A stretch of 64,000 nucleotides of DNA from Sedimentisphaera salicampi (lineage in GTDB: Bacteria > Planctomycetota > Phycisphaerae > Sedimentisphaerales > Sedimentisphaeraceae): the NCBI RefSeq assembly GCF_002117005.1, contig NZ_CP021023.1, positions 3,128,294 through 3,192,293 of the forward strand. Reading direction: 5' to 3'. Shown in pieces: positions 27,006 to 36,613 of this stretch (positions are counted from its first letter, which is position 1; each line of letters begins with the position of its first letter). The notes beneath the pieces were generated by a model. That model was not told where the DNA came from. It did not search any database and saw only the letters and a list, made by a program, of their open reading frames with translations. The translations under genes were made by a program, and so were the position numbers.

Positions 27006-28325
27006 ATGAATAAAATTACAGAAACAATTTCAAAGAATATTAAAAACCCTGCCAAAGGGATCGGAGCTTTCAGCAGTTTTCTGATGTTTCAGTTCCGAAT
27101 TTGGCCTCTGTGCTTCAAACAGCTGAAAACAAACCGTTCAGACCTTCAGGCTGCCGCTCTGGCCTACAACACGATCTTCGGCTTTATCCCGCTTCTGATT
27201 GTTGTTCTTGTATTGTTTCAAAGCCTCCCTGGATACGAAGATATAGGCAATACTATAAGAGATTCGATCTTCGAGGCTGTACAGATAGATGAATTCTCCT
27301 ACTCAGACCCCGATCAGCCCGGCGAAAAAGTGAAGCTTGGAGAACGCTTTTCGGAAATTGTTTCCGGCTTTTTCAAAAAATCCCACAGAGGCGCAGCTAC
27401 AATCTTCAGCCTGCTAATTGTTTTCTGGGCAGCGATAAAGCTGCTAAGCACTGTGGAAGGTGCATTCAATTATATATGGGGCGTAAACCGAAACAGGCCT
27501 TTTATTTACAGGGTATTCTACTACTGGACAATCCTAACTCTTGGGCCGCTGCTTATAGGCGCAGGAATATATTTCAAAACTATGGGTTTGATTACTGAAC
27601 ATCTCGACGGAATAGTAAGCCTTGTAACTGTCTTGGGAGGCTGGAATTGGCTTCTTACTATTCTGTCTTTCTATCTGCTTTTCTGGTCTATGCCCAACAC
27701 GAAGGTAAAGCCGCACGCAGCATTTTGGGGTGCACTTGTAACAACGCTTATCTGGACTTTTGTAAAAAAAATCTACGGCTATTACGTCTTCGAATTTGAG
27801 CCCTTCAAACAGATCTACGGCGTGCTTGCCCTTATCCCCATTACAATCCTCTGGATCAATATTTCTTGGCTCGTAGTTCTCTTCGGGGTGCATCTTACTT
27901 TCATCGTGCAGAATTTCAGGGAGCTTGATGCTGCTGAGAAGATTTCAGAAGAAGCAGGAAAATTCTATTACCCATCTGAAGACTGTGCTGTACAGATTGC
28001 TTCGTTTGTAGGCGAAAAGTTTGACCAAGGCGGAGGCCCTGTTACCGAAGATCAAATCTACAAAGAATTTGGAGTGCCCTATCATTTCATAACAGACCTC
28101 CTAAGCGAATTTGTGAAGAAGGGAATTCTGTATGAAGTGGGAGAGCAGGCGGTGGGGTATATACCGTCAAAATCAACAGACAAGATGAGTTTAAGCGAAA
28201 CTGCATCTGTTGTTAATGATATGCCCCGGCAATACTCAAGCAGTGAATATGATTCTGCAAAAAATCAGCTAAACAATGCCCGCGAAAACCTTACTCTTGC
28301 TGATATGATTAAGGGTAAAAAGTAA
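27006..28325 (+). CDS. YihY/virulence factor BrkB family membrane protein
   Basis: Integral membrane protein with about six helices and the family signature LQAAALAYNTIFGFIPLLIV near the N terminus. KLLSTVEGAFNYIWGVNR, ALVTTLIWTFVKK and YGVLALIPITILWINISW follow. After the membrane core, about 110 residues look like a winged-helix (VTEDQIYKEFGVPYHFITD). ATG 27006 is taken, with GGA five bases upstream; the GTG at 26967 would lie inside the AsmA-like gene. The role is unproven; some relatives act in lipid transport, which fits the AsmA-like neighbour (inference). Confidence 0.88.
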   Translation: MNKITETISKNIKNPAKGIGAFSSFLMFQFRIWPLCFKQLKTNRSDLQAAALAYNTIFGFIPLLIVVLVLFQSLPGYEDIGNTIRDSIFEAVQIDEFSYSDPDQPGEKVKLGERFSEIVSGFFKKSHRGAATIFSLLIVFWAAIKLLSTVEGAFNYIWGVNRNRPFIYRVFYYWTILTLGPLLIGAGIYFKTMGLITEHLDGIVSLVTVLGGWNWLLTILSFYLLFWSMPNTKVKPHAAFWGALVTTLIWTFVKKIYGYYVFEFEPFKQIYGVLALIPITILWINISWLVVLFGVHLTFIVQNFRELDAAEKISEEAGKFYYPSEDCAVQIASFVGEKFDQGGGPVTEDQIYKEFGVPYHFITDLLSEFVKKGILYEVGEQAVGYIPSKSTDKMSLSETASVVNDMPRQYSSSEYDSAKNQLNNARENLTLADMIKGKK

Positions 28326-28327
28326 CC

Positions 28328-29557
28328 TTGCTTGAATACATAATAAAAGGAAGACTGCTCGGCGTGAGGCTTACGATGTTCGCTGCAGTCCTTATTTTAT
28401 TCTTAACAGGCGTTTCAACCATATATGCCGCTGAACCAGATTCAATAGGCTGGCTGAAGCAGTTGGTATATTTTGCAATAGGGCTTGCTGCCTTCGCAGC
28501 GGTAAACAGGGTTCATTATAAAGACCTCGGTGTATTCAGCTTCTGGCTGTACGGCGGCGTGCTATTTCTTCTTGCTGTTCTGCTTGTTGAGAGATTTATC
28601 CCGATGCCCGGCTTCTGGCGCAGCATTGTGCCTGTGGTTAACGGGGCTAGAAGATGGATTCGTATCGGCCCTGTACAGGTGCAGCCGTCGGAGTTTTGCA
28701 AAATCGCTTTCATCCTCTCGCTCGCTTGGTATCTTCGATTTCGGGAAAACTACAGGACCATCAAAGGGCTTTTTCCGCCATTTGCAATAACATTTCTTGC
28801 GATGGGGCTCATTATTCTTGAGCCGGACCTTGGAACAGTGATTCTCCTTCTGCCCGTTTTATTTGGGATGCTTTTTGCGGCAGGTGCTAAAAAGAGGCAT
28901 CTGATTTCTGTAATACTTATAGGACTTTTCCTCAGCCCTGTGCTCTGGATGAATATGCATTCATATCAGAGAATCCGAGTGGCGAGCGTGATATTGCAGA
29001 ACGATTTAGTTTACAACTACGCATCAAGGCACGAGAAAGCAGCTGAGATTCTCGTTGGAGGGCCTGCGGAGCTAATCCGCTGGAAGAAAGATAAAGGCTA
29101 CCACCTTATGCACTCAAAAAATGCAATTGCCAGCGGCGGGATAACCGGCTACGGCTACGGCGAAGGCCCGTATATGGACGGAACACTGAAACTTCCCGAG
29201 GCTCACAACGACTTCGTATTCTCTCTCATTGCCCATCAATGGGGGCTTTTAGGGTGCATTTTCGTGTTCGTACTTTATATAACCGTTGCAGCCTGCGGGC
29301 TTGAGATATCACGTTTCAATCCAGACCCCTTCGGCAAGCTTATCTCAGTTGGGATTGTGGTGATGCTGATGATGCAGGTTATAGTTAACGTTTCTATGAC
29401 AGTTGGGCTTATGCCGATTACCGGGCTTACTCTGCCCTTTGTTAGCTATGGGGGGTCAAGCTTGGTTGTTAATATGATAGCCCTCGGCCTCCTGAACAAT
29501 GTAGGCAGGCACCGCTCCTTCACTGTTGCTGCGAAGGCCTTCGAATACCCCCGCTGA
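28328..29557 (+). CDS. rodA: rod-shape-determining protein RodA (SEDS family)
   Basis: SEDS peptidoglycan glycosyltransferase that polymerises lipid II during side-wall growth. Ten or so membrane helices are visible, with family segments GARRWIRIGPVQVQPSEFCK, LEPDLGTVILLLPV, PEAHNDFVFSLIAHQWGLLG and GLTLPFVSYGGSS. It ends the plus-strand series from the receiver gene onward. The reading starts at TTG 28328, three bases after the previous stop. ATG 28376 has a better GAGG spacing but would begin right at the first helix. FtsW is the close alternative; no mrd or fts genes are nearby to decide. Confidence 0.88.
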   Translation: MLEYIIKGRLLGVRLTMFAAVLILFLTGVSTIYAAEPDSIGWLKQLVYFAIGLAAFAAVNRVHYKDLGVFSFWLYGGVLFLLAVLLVERFIPMPGFWRSIVPVVNGARRWIRIGPVQVQPSEFCKIAFILSLAWYLRFRENYRTIKGLFPPFAITFLAMGLIILEPDLGTVILLLPVLFGMLFAAGAKKRHLISVILIGLFLSPVLWMNMHSYQRIRVASVILQNDLVYNYASRHEKAAEILVGGPAELIRWKKDKGYHLMHSKNAIASGGITGYGYGEGPYMDGTLKLPEAHNDFVFSLIAHQWGLLGCIFVFVLYITVAACGLEISRFNPDPFGKLISVGIVVMLMMQVIVNVSMTVGLMPITGLTLPFVSYGGSSLVVNMIALGLLNNVGRHRSFTVAAKAFEYPR

Positions 29558-29621
29558 ACAAATAAAAAACGTTCAAAAAGGACAAAAAGCCCGCTGACTG
29601 CCGTTTTTTTTCTGAAATTTC

Positions 29622-29650
29622 TTGAATCAGTGAATAAATTATGGTATCTT
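29622..29650 (+). promoter_or_regulatory. predicted sigma-70-type promoter of the DUF378 gene
   Basis: TTGAAT at 29622-29627 and TATCTT at 29645-29650 are separated by exactly 17 bases. They lie 53 bases ahead of the ATG of the small membrane protein, in a 146-base gap after rodA. This is a consensus-based guess without experimental support. Confidence 0.4.
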
Positions 29651-29703
29651 GCAAAGTGATATATCAATGATTCGGAAATTAAATCTTTATAAGGAGTAAT
29701 ATT

Positions 29704-29913
29704 ATGAAGTTGGATCCATTAAACTGGGCAGCCCTTATTCTTACAGTTATCGGTGGACTGAACTGGGGACTTGTAGGTCTGTTCAAATTCGATCTTGTAG
29801 CCACACTTTTCGGAGATATGTCGCCAATTTCCAGAGCGGTTTATGTCGTAGTGGCTCTGGCCGCATTGTTCCTGATTTTTGCTGCGATGTCCGGTTCGAA
29901 AAAATCAGAATAA
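29704..29913 (+). CDS. DUF378 family small membrane protein
   Basis: A 69-residue protein with the family pattern LDPLNWAALILTVIGGLNWG followed by LVGLFKFDLVATLFG and a second helix (SRAVYVVVALAALFLIFAA). Two transmembrane helices leave short ends. ATG 29704 has a strong AAGGAG. It stands alone with its own predicted promoter and a hairpin after the stop. The biochemical role of the family is unknown. Confidence 0.9.
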   Translation: MKLDPLNWAALILTVIGGLNWGLVGLFKFDLVATLFGDMSPISRAVYVVVALAALFLIFAAMSGSKKSE

Positions 29914-29914
29914 C

Positions 29915-29939
29915 CCTGACAGCTCTAAGGCTGCTCAGG
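29915..29939. terminator. hairpin after the DUF378 gene
   Basis: CCTGACAGC (29915-29923) pairs with GCTG (29930-29933) and TCAGG (29935-29939) with one bulged C; the loop is TCTAAG. It begins two bases after the stop codon. There is no long T run, so it may be a weak terminator or an RNA end-protection hairpin between convergent genes. Confidence 0.35.
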
Positions 29940-30020
29940 AATTTCACTGCAGACTCACTGTTTTTCATAAGCGGTGGCTCTTTGCTCAGAGTTAACCTTT
30001 CATAGGTCAGATTGGTTTTT

Positions 30021-31295
30021 TTAACTGTTCGATCTGTTCACAGAGCGGAACTGTCTTGGGGTAAGCCCTACCAGCTCTTTGAATGTTCTGGTGAAGTAGC
30101 TCTGGTTGTTGTAGCCAACATCAAAGCATATTTCTGTGCAGTTCATATTTGTTGAAAGCAGCAGATTTTTCGCCTGTTCGATTCTCGCTTGCGTTATATA
30201 GTCAACGATTGTCATCCCTGTTTCCTCCTTGAAGATGTGAGCGAGCCTTGATGGGCTCAAATGCGAAGCCTTTGCAACGTCTGATAGCGTTATTTGCTGT
30301 TTGTAGTGCTGGTCTATGTATTCAGTGGCAGGGCGGATCTGCGAGATTTTTCTTGAATTAGCGGTATCGTGAACGAGTTCGATGAAGTCGTCTGTTGCAC
30401 GGCCAACCCAAGCGCACAGTTCCTTCTGGTCTGAAACATCTATAAGCTGGGTGATATTTTTAAGGTTTCTCTCAAGCATTATATCTATATCCACTCCGCC
30501 TTCAGCAGCGGCTCTGCTCAAAACGCTTATCAGCTCAAGCAGGCGTGCCTTCAGGACGTTCAGCTCCCCAGGCGATTTGAGCATAATGGAGGCAAGCATA
30601 CAGTTCAGGATTTCGCGGGTTTGGGTTTTATCACCTATCCGAACCTTGTTCATTAGCTTCTTTTCGTATTCGTATGGAGTGCTTGAAACGTTTTTCAGGC
30701 GTTTCTGCTCTGCTATATATTCACCTATCTCTGCCTGCTGACGCGAAAGTTCTCTCTGCCAGTGAAGCATTTTGGGGTTCAGTCTGGTTTCGCCGTAAAG
30801 GATATCGTAGAGCTTTTCGCTGGCTGAATGTATCTTGCGAGGCGGGGTGTTGGGAAGCTCCAGCAGGGCGTGCAAAATCTCTCCCTGATCATCACTGATT
30901 CCCTTGAGCCGTTTTGTTATGTCTTTCAAAAGGCTCTGGCATACGTTCTCGCAGAGGCACTTACCGAAGAAAAGCCCTCCAAGCTGGGTGTCTTCATCTA
31001 CCACCGGAACGCATCCCAGAAGGATGCCCGAATGGCATATTGTTATATAAGGCTGCCCTATCTCCATAGACATCCTTATGCTGTCTGCCCTCTGCTTCCG
31101 GCATCTCTCCCTGCCTTGCTCCGAACAGTTGACAATCTCGCAGAATTCTACCGCTGAAGCCTTTTCAGGGGTGAAAACCGTGTCCCCAAATGTATTTGAA
31201 GCCCAAATATCTTCGCCGAAATGTTTAGAGAATATTTTGCTAACCTTCTCAAGCTCTTCTCTGGATATATGTTCAAACATCTTCTCAGAATTCAT
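30021..31295 (-). CDS. AraC-family regulator with N-terminal PocR ligand-binding domain
   Basis: A 424-residue transcription factor. The N-terminal PocR domain (~10-180) shows ISREELEKVSKIFSKHFG, ERCRKQRADSIRM, and Cys-containing segments ICHSGILLGCVPV and GKCLCENVC. The C-terminal AraC double helix-turn-helix (~325-424) shows ITLSDVAKASHLSPSRLAHI and DVGYNNQSYFTRTFK. ATG 31295 is preferred over the TTG at 31310 because GGGAGAG lies just before it. PocR domains sense small hydrocarbon-like ligands; the ligand here is unknown. It opens the carbohydrate locus and reads in the same direction as the XylR-type gene upstream. Confidence 0.88.
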   Translation of the reverse strand: MNSEKMFEHISREELEKVSKIFSKHFGEDIWASNTFGDTVFTPEKASAVEFCEIVNCSEQGRERCRKQRADSIRMSMEIGQPYITICHSGILLGCVPVVDEDTQLGGLFFGKCLCENVCQSLLKDITKRLKGISDDQGEILHALLELPNTPPRKIHSASEKLYDILYGETRLNPKMLHWQRELSRQQAEIGEYIAEQKRLKNVSSTPYEYEKKLMNKVRIGDKTQTREILNCMLASIMLKSPGELNVLKARLLELISVLSRAAAEGGVDIDIMLERNLKNITQLIDVSDQKELCAWVGRATDDFIELVHDTANSRKISQIRPATEYIDQHYKQQITLSDVAKASHLSPSRLAHIFKEETGMTIVDYITQARIEQAKNLLLSTNMNCTEICFDVGYNNQSYFTRTFKELVGLTPRQFRSVNRSNS

Positions 31296-31533
31296 TATTT
31301 TCTCTCCCAAGGCTTCAAAATCGAAACGAATAGTTGGTAGATTTTAGATATTCAGCAAGATAATGTCAATCTAACAGCCAGATATTTTCAGTAAAACCAG
31401 CCCTTGCAGCAATTCAATCTGTATTATTACTCCGCAAATACTGATGCACTTATTGCGAAGATATATAAATGATCTATCGGAAAGGTGATAATATGGCAAA
31501 AAAGAATAGCTAAGATCGAGTATGGTTTGGGGA

Positions 31534-32724
31534 TTAGAATTTGTTTGAATTGATAAGTTTGCGGAATTTCCTCAAAGATATTCCTTTTTCTTTTCGGAAA
31601 AATTTTGAAAGAGATGCCTCTTCGGAAAAACCTATAATTCTGCTGATTTCACCTGCGCTCAATTCTGTATTGGATAAATACTTAATAATTCGTGCAAGCC
31701 TCATTTCTTTTATCATTTCAAAAACAGACCTCTGAAGCTGATTGGCAAATAATCTTTCTAAAGACCTTCTCGAAATGCACACATAATCGGCAACATCCTG
31801 AACAGAAATCCTTTCCTCAATATTATTTTCAATAAATTTCAGGGAAGCAACTATTTCCGGGATATTGGCCGCTAAGATGTTTGTTGAGTGGCGTTCTTTT
31901 ATGTAAAGAGGATTTACAATTATCTCGCCTTTGCTGTATTCAGGATTTTTCATTAAAATATCCAGATTTGCAGCACATTCAAAGCCGGCCTGTTCGGCGC
32001 TTAGTTCAATGCTGGATAATGTTGGATAGGTAAGATCGCAGATAAAATCATCATTATCAACTCCCAAAACAGCAACATCTTCAGGAATTCGAAGCTCAGA
32101 GATCTTTGCTGCCTCAGCGATATATTGAGCATACTCATCTGTGCAAGTCATAATCCCTATTGGAAGCGGTAAGGTTGTTATCCATTCATTGAGCTCTCTT
32201 ATAATCTCGTGCTGATTGCTGCGTTTTGTGTTTTTATATTTTTCTTTTACGAATACACTTTGAAGTTTTGCTTTTTCTGCCCTATTTATAAATCCTTCTC
32301 GCCTTTCGTTAGACCAGAAAAATTTTCTGTTTCCGCAAAATGCAAAATTTTTGAAACCTTTGTTTATTAAATGCTCAGCTCCCATTGACCCGATTTTTTC
32401 GTTATCGTTCAACACCTGAACAGCTCCGGTGTATTCCTTTTGCAGGTAGGATGAAAGTATTGTAGGGATTCCAAGCGATAATATTTTTTCAGTGTTTGGG
32501 GTTTCTCTCATTATTATCCCGTCCGCACCGACTTTCTTGATAAACTCTAATTCAGGGATTGCTGCCTTACCGGGATGCAGATAAAACGCTTCGGGGCGAA
32601 AGAATGACCACGGGCCGTTTGTGGCCGAGTATCTCGCTATCCCTCTCAGAATATTTCTTCCAAAAGCTCGCGAATTTTCTACTAATAATATTACCTTGGG
32701 AATTTCCATAGAACTAATTTCCAT
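31534..32724 (-). CDS. XylR-type transcriptional regulator (sugar-binding plus AraC HTH)
   Basis: The N-terminal ~280 residues form a LacI/periplasmic-binding-like domain (IPKVILLVENSRAFGRNILRGI; GAEHLINKGFKNFAFCG; EDVAVLGVDNDDFICD; YPTLSSIELSAEQAG). The C-terminal ~100 residues are an AraC helix-turn-helix pair (RISVQDVADYVCISRRSLER; IIGFSEEASLSKFFRKEKG). This is the architecture of XylR of E. coli. It probably binds a mono- or disaccharide released by the locus and activates the plus-strand genes from 32945 on. ATG 32724 is used; ATG 32709 is possible. Confidence 0.92.
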   Translation of the reverse strand: MEISSMEIPKVILLVENSRAFGRNILRGIARYSATNGPWSFFRPEAFYLHPGKAAIPELEFIKKVGADGIIMRETPNTEKILSLGIPTILSSYLQKEYTGAVQVLNDNEKIGSMGAEHLINKGFKNFAFCGNRKFFWSNERREGFINRAEKAKLQSVFVKEKYKNTKRSNQHEIIRELNEWITTLPLPIGIMTCTDEYAQYIAEAAKISELRIPEDVAVLGVDNDDFICDLTYPTLSSIELSAEQAGFECAANLDILMKNPEYSKGEIIVNPLYIKERHSTNILAANIPEIVASLKFIENNIEERISVQDVADYVCISRRSLERLFANQLQRSVFEMIKEMRLARIIKYLSNTELSAGEISRIIGFSEEASLSKFFRKEKGISLRKFRKLINSNKF

Positions 32725-32864
32725 CAACAGATAAGCCTTAAAAACTTTATTATAGTACCTCTAAAAGCATATAGCAAGCCCCTTTATGTTTTAGAATCTC
32801 CGTATCCTCAGCTAATGATTCAGATATAACAGCAAAGCAAAGTGTGTCGTATATAGGCAACTAA

Positions 32865-32880
32865 TTTACGCAATTTGTCA
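32865..32880 (-). promoter_or_regulatory. candidate operator half: TGACAA-ATTGCGTAA element
   Basis: Read on the minus strand this is TGACAAATTGCGTAAA. The same TGACAA and ATTGCGTAA words, four bases further apart, occur upstream of the alpha-galactosidase gene. It lies between the divergent XylR-type regulator and the prepilin-like gene, where an operator would be expected. It was found by eye, and chance similarity is not excluded. Confidence 0.3.
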
Positions 32881-32944
32881 TTTTTTTTAAGCTCTCTGGT
32901 TATAGAATAATTATCGTGGTAAAAAATTAGATTTTTTGGGTTAG

Positions 32945-33805
32945 ATGCGAAATAAGCTTTTTAGGAAAGGTTTTTATATAATGAGAAGAGGCTTAATAAC
33001 AAAAGCAGGCCATAAATCAGGTTTTACGCTAATAGAACTTTTGGTTGTGATATCAATTATAGCTCTGCTGATGGCAATCTTGATGCCCGCTTTGGGTAAG
33101 GCAAGAGAACAGGCGCAGAGAGTTGTATGCAAATCAAACATAAAGCAGGTTGGTACAGCAATGAACCTGTATTCAATGGACAATGAGGATAAATTTGCTT
33201 CTATGTCTTGGCAGTCAGGCGATTACTGGTTCCAGAAGATTTCCTCATATATAGGCGACGATGATGACAGCGAATTCAAAGGGGACAGAGTTAAAGTTAT
33301 GCTTTGTCCGAGCGCTGAAGAACATTATGCACCTACAGATGTTCCACCCAGCAAGCTGAGGAATTACTTTTATCCTGAGATGCCGGGAGGTACAATAAAA
33401 GCCGATGAAAACTGGAACTGGAGAGGCAATCAAGGCTCTTACGGTTTGAATAACTGGCTCACCTCTGATTATCAGGAGTGGGAGAAGCAGTTCGGGAAGG
33501 AACGCTTCTATCGAAAATGGAGTGAGCTTGAGGGAAGAGTGCCGTTAGTAGGAGACAGTATCTGGGTAGGTGCTTTCCCGGACGGTGAGAATTATGTCCC
33601 TACAGAACCCGAAACCAGAAGGATACAGATTTCCGGCGATTTTGATCAGCAGATGAGGCGGTTCAGCATTGACAGGCATAATATGAATATTAACCTTGCT
33701 TTTTCTGATTTGTCTGTTGAAAGCGTAGAGCTTGAAGATTTATGGTCTTTGCAATGGAATAAGCTCACAAAAATTCGCAGAGATGTTGAAATAGAAAAAC
33801 GCTGA
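32945..33805 (+). CDS. prepilin-type N-terminal cleavage/methylation protein
   Basis: Second orphan pseudopilin-like protein in the window (286 residues). [19 protein letters not shown] is a textbook prepilin leader and helix, and [20 protein letters not shown] with [11 protein letters not shown] is typical of planctomycete members. The C-terminal region is polar and rich in Trp and Tyr. ATG 32945 gives a 26-residue leader; ATG 32981, with AGGAAAGG upstream, gives a shorter and perhaps better leader. It is the first gene read away from the XylR-type regulator, which suggests co-regulation with sugar use. Function unknown. Confidence 0.85.
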   Translation: MRNKLFRKGFYIMRRGLITKAGHKSGFTLIELLVVISIIALLMAILMPALGKAREQAQRVVCKSNIKQVGTAMNLYSMDNEDKFASMSWQSGDYWFQKISSYIGDDDDSEFKGDRVKVMLCPSAEEHYAPTDVPPSKLRNYFYPEMPGGTIKADENWNWRGNQGSYGLNNWLTSDYQEWEKQFGKERFYRKWSELEGRVPLVGDSIWVGAFPDGENYVPTEPETRRIQISGDFDQQMRRFSIDRHNMNINLAFSDLSVESVELEDLWSLQWNKLTKIRRDVEIEKR

Positions 33806-33844
33806 AGCTGTGTTGAAATAACAATAATAAATGGAGTATAATTG

Positions 33845-35023
33845 ATGATGACCTCACGGGAAAGATTGCTGAAAGCCCTTAAAGGGGAGCAGACAGACAG
33901 AGTTCCGGTTACTTTATTTATGTTAGACCAAGGGCACTTCCTCGAGCAGGTTTATCCCGAGGTTGACCCTTTTGATTATGAGCAGCTGCAGCTGAAAGTG
34001 ATTGAAATACAAAAACAGCTTGGGGTAGATGTTTTTGTAAGAATGCTGTTCGGGATTAACGATCCAATAGGTGTTCACTGCGGAGGGCTGAATGTATCCG
34101 AGCAGACGGAGAACTGGAAGGTTACAAAGGAAAAGATTCAGCAGGGCGATACAACTGTAATACGCTCTAAAATTGAAACTCCGGAAGGCGATCTTACTCA
34201 GGACTTTTCTATAAACAGGCTTCGCGCGTCGACCTATATGTACGGCTGCACCAAATTCCCTATTCAGAATAAGCTGGATTTAGAGATTGCCTCTAAATAT
34301 GAGCCGCCGCTTATGAATGAGCAAAAGGCTCGGATGATTAAGAAAAGGGTGAGCAGAATAAAGCAGGCTTTGGGCGAAGATGGCATTTTAGGAAGCTGGA
34401 CTCCTCACGGGCCGTTTAACAATTCTTCCCTTCTTACAAACCATGAGCAGCTCTACAGCTTGTTTATTGTTGATTACGAATTTTATGAGAAGCTGATGAA
34501 TTTCGCTATGAACAGAATTGTCGATTACACGCGTGCTATCGACAATGCAGGGGTTGATGTTCACTGCGTGGGCGGGAATGTACCAGGCGGCTTCCTTGGC
34601 AAGAAATGTTATGATGAGTATGTCCTGCCTTTCGAGAAAAAATATATAGACTTCGTTCAGGCAAACGGCACCCCCGCAATGTATCACAACTGCGGTGAGA
34701 TTATGAATCTGGTCGAGTCTTACAAGCACCTCGGAGCAAAAATAATTGAACCGTTCTCCCCGCCTCCTTTAGGTGATGCTGATTTGAAGAAAGCAAAAGA
34801 AATCGTTAACGGGGATTATGTAATGCTGGCAGGAGTTGATCAGGTAAATGTCCTGCAGAAAGGCAGCGTTGAGGATGTTAAAAGAATAACTGAAGAAACA
34901 ATAAGGATAGGAAAACCAGGCGGTAAATTTATCCTTCAGTCAGCTGATTTTCTCGAATACGGTACACCAATGGAGAACCTTGAGGCTTATGTACAAACTG
35001 CATTGCAGTTTGCTGATTATTGA
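33845..35023 (+). CDS. uroporphyrinogen decarboxylase (UroD)-superfamily protein, MtaA-like
   Basis: A 392-residue TIM-barrel protein of the UroD superfamily, which includes heme-pathway UroD and cobalamin-dependent methyltransferases such as MtaA. The start TSRERLLKALKGEQTDRVPV is the family signature. MYHNCGEI carries His281 and Cys283, matching the His-x-Cys zinc ligands of the methyltransferase branch. The region aligned with the third ligand reads FILQSADFLEYGTP, with no Cys. No other heme gene is nearby, so a classical UroD role is unlikely. ATG 33845 has GGAG eight bases upstream. The substrate is unknown. Confidence 0.8.
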   Translation: MMTSRERLLKALKGEQTDRVPVTLFMLDQGHFLEQVYPEVDPFDYEQLQLKVIEIQKQLGVDVFVRMLFGINDPIGVHCGGLNVSEQTENWKVTKEKIQQGDTTVIRSKIETPEGDLTQDFSINRLRASTYMYGCTKFPIQNKLDLEIASKYEPPLMNEQKARMIKKRVSRIKQALGEDGILGSWTPHGPFNNSSLLTNHEQLYSLFIVDYEFYEKLMNFAMNRIVDYTRAIDNAGVDVHCVGGNVPGGFLGKKCYDEYVLPFEKKYIDFVQANGTPAMYHNCGEIMNLVESYKHLGAKIIEPFSPPPLGDADLKKAKEIVNGDYVMLAGVDQVNVLQKGSVEDVKRITEETIRIGKPGGKFILQSADFLEYGTPMENLEAYVQTALQFADY

Positions 35024-35146
35024 ATTTGGTTGAATTCCAGCAGTCTTAAGGTAGGCTGACAGCCGGCTCTAAAGATTTTATGCAAGGCACGAGATGCAGT
35101 TTATGTGTTTATTGATATTAAGTGAATTACGGAAATCATAATAATT

Positions 35147-36496
35147 ATGGTCGAACGAAGTTATAATTTAAAGTATGTAATGTCAATCTGCATAGTGGCT
35201 TCACTGGGCGGATTTCTTTTCGGTTTTGACATTTCTGTAATTTCAGGCACTTTGTCTTATCTGGAGGGCATGTTTGATCTTTCAGGCACTTCTAAGGGCT
35301 TAGTAGTTGCGAGTGCTATATTTGGATGTGTATTTGGAGCAGGTGGGATAGGAAAAATATCCGATACAATCGGACGTAAAAAGTCTCTCTTTTTGGCATG
35401 TCTGCTTCTTATAATCTCTGCAATTGGATCCGGATGGTCGAACAGCATCGGTTTGTTTGTTTTCTATAGGTTTATAGGCGGTGTAGGTGTCGGAGCTGCC
35501 TCCGGCGTAGCCCCGATTTATATTGCCGAAGTAGCGCCTACAAAGATTCGAGGCGGACTTGTGGCCTTTTATCAGCTTGCAATTGTGGTGGGGCTTTCAG
35601 CGGCGTATGTATCAAACTATTTTATAGAATTGAATACAGCAGAGGATTCATGGCGTTGGATGTTTACTGCTGAAGCAGCGCCGGGTGTACTCTTTTTTGC
35701 AGCTATTTTTCTGATACCTGAAACGCCCCGTTTTCTCGTAAAAATCGGCAAAACTGCAAAGGCAGGCAGTGTTTTGTCCAAGATTGAAAATGAGCAATAT
35801 GCCTCTAAGGAAATTGAAAATATCAAGAAGACCCTTGCCCACGTAAGAAAGGGAAGCTTGAAAGATCTCTTAGAGCCACGTTTGCTCAGGATAGTTATTA
35901 TTGGAGCTCTCTTAGGCATTTTTCAGCAGATTTCAGGCGTGAATGCAGTATTGTTTTACGCACCTCAAATTTTCGAAGCCACAGGCGTTGAATTCAGCGC
36001 TTCTTTGCTTCAGTCAACATTCATCGGTTTGGTATTTATAGTTTTCTCATTTATTCCTCTTCTGCTGGTTGATAAAGCAGGCCGCAAAAAAATACTGCTT
36101 ATAGGTATGGCATGCATGGCAGGATCGCTGGCAGTGATAAGTACCTTTTTCGTGATGGATAAGACTAACAGTTTTGGAATATTGATAGCAGTTCTTTGCT
36201 ATGTGGCCGCTTACGCCGGCTCTATTGCAAGCGTAACATGGATTGTTTTATCCGAGATATTTCCAAACCGTATCAGAGCAGAGGCAATGGCTGTTGCTAA
36301 TCTTTGCCTTTGGTCTGCCAACACTTTACTTACCCTTACATTCCCCATACTTGAAGAAAAATACGGAATACAAACTCCGTTCATAGCTTACACAGTAATT
36401 TGCGTAATCATATTCTTCTTTGTGCTCTATTACATCCCGGAAACAAAAGGCAAATCGCTTGAAGAGATTGAAGAAGAGCTGGTCGGCATAAAATAA
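35147..36496 (+). CDS. MFS sugar porter (sugar:H+ symporter), copy 1
   Basis: Twelve-helix major facilitator transporter of the sugar porter family. Signatures seen: GFLFGFDISVISG, KISDTIGRKKSLF (the RxGRR-type loop), IYIAEVAPTKIRGGL (PESPR/AEVAP region), FLIPETPRFLVK, QQISGVNAVLFYAPQIF, DKAGRKKILL and the C-terminal IPETKGKSLEEIEEEL. Gln260 and Gln261 form the QQ pair that contacts sugar in XylE and GLUT1. At protein level it differs from the next gene at about 17 of 449 positions. It likely imports a hexose or pentose released by the enzymes downstream. Confidence 0.92.
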   Translation: MVERSYNLKYVMSICIVASLGGFLFGFDISVISGTLSYLEGMFDLSGTSKGLVVASAIFGCVFGAGGIGKISDTIGRKKSLFLACLLLIISAIGSGWSNSIGLFVFYRFIGGVGVGAASGVAPIYIAEVAPTKIRGGLVAFYQLAIVVGLSAAYVSNYFIELNTAEDSWRWMFTAEAAPGVLFFAAIFLIPETPRFLVKIGKTAKAGSVLSKIENEQYASKEIENIKKTLAHVRKGSLKDLLEPRLLRIVIIGALLGIFQQISGVNAVLFYAPQIFEATGVEFSASLLQSTFIGLVFIVFSFIPLLLVDKAGRKKILLIGMACMAGSLAVISTFFVMDKTNSFGILIAVLCYVAAYAGSIASVTWIVLSEIFPNRIRAEAMAVANLCLWSANTLLTLTFPILEEKYGIQTPFIAYTVICVIIFFFVLYYIPETKGKSLEEIEEELVGIK

Positions 36497-36613
36497 TTCA
36501 TATATTGCATAATTTTTGCCATCACAAACCAATGGGATTAAGCAGCGGGTAATCGTAACTTTTACATGGCCTAAAGTTTTATGTTAATGAATTAGGGAAG
36601 CGTATATTAGAGA

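Noticed and set aside
31492..31512. Six-codon ORF with AAGG upstream in the gap between the two AraC-type regulators
   Set aside because: Too short to judge; the gap shows no attenuator structure that would make it a leader peptide.
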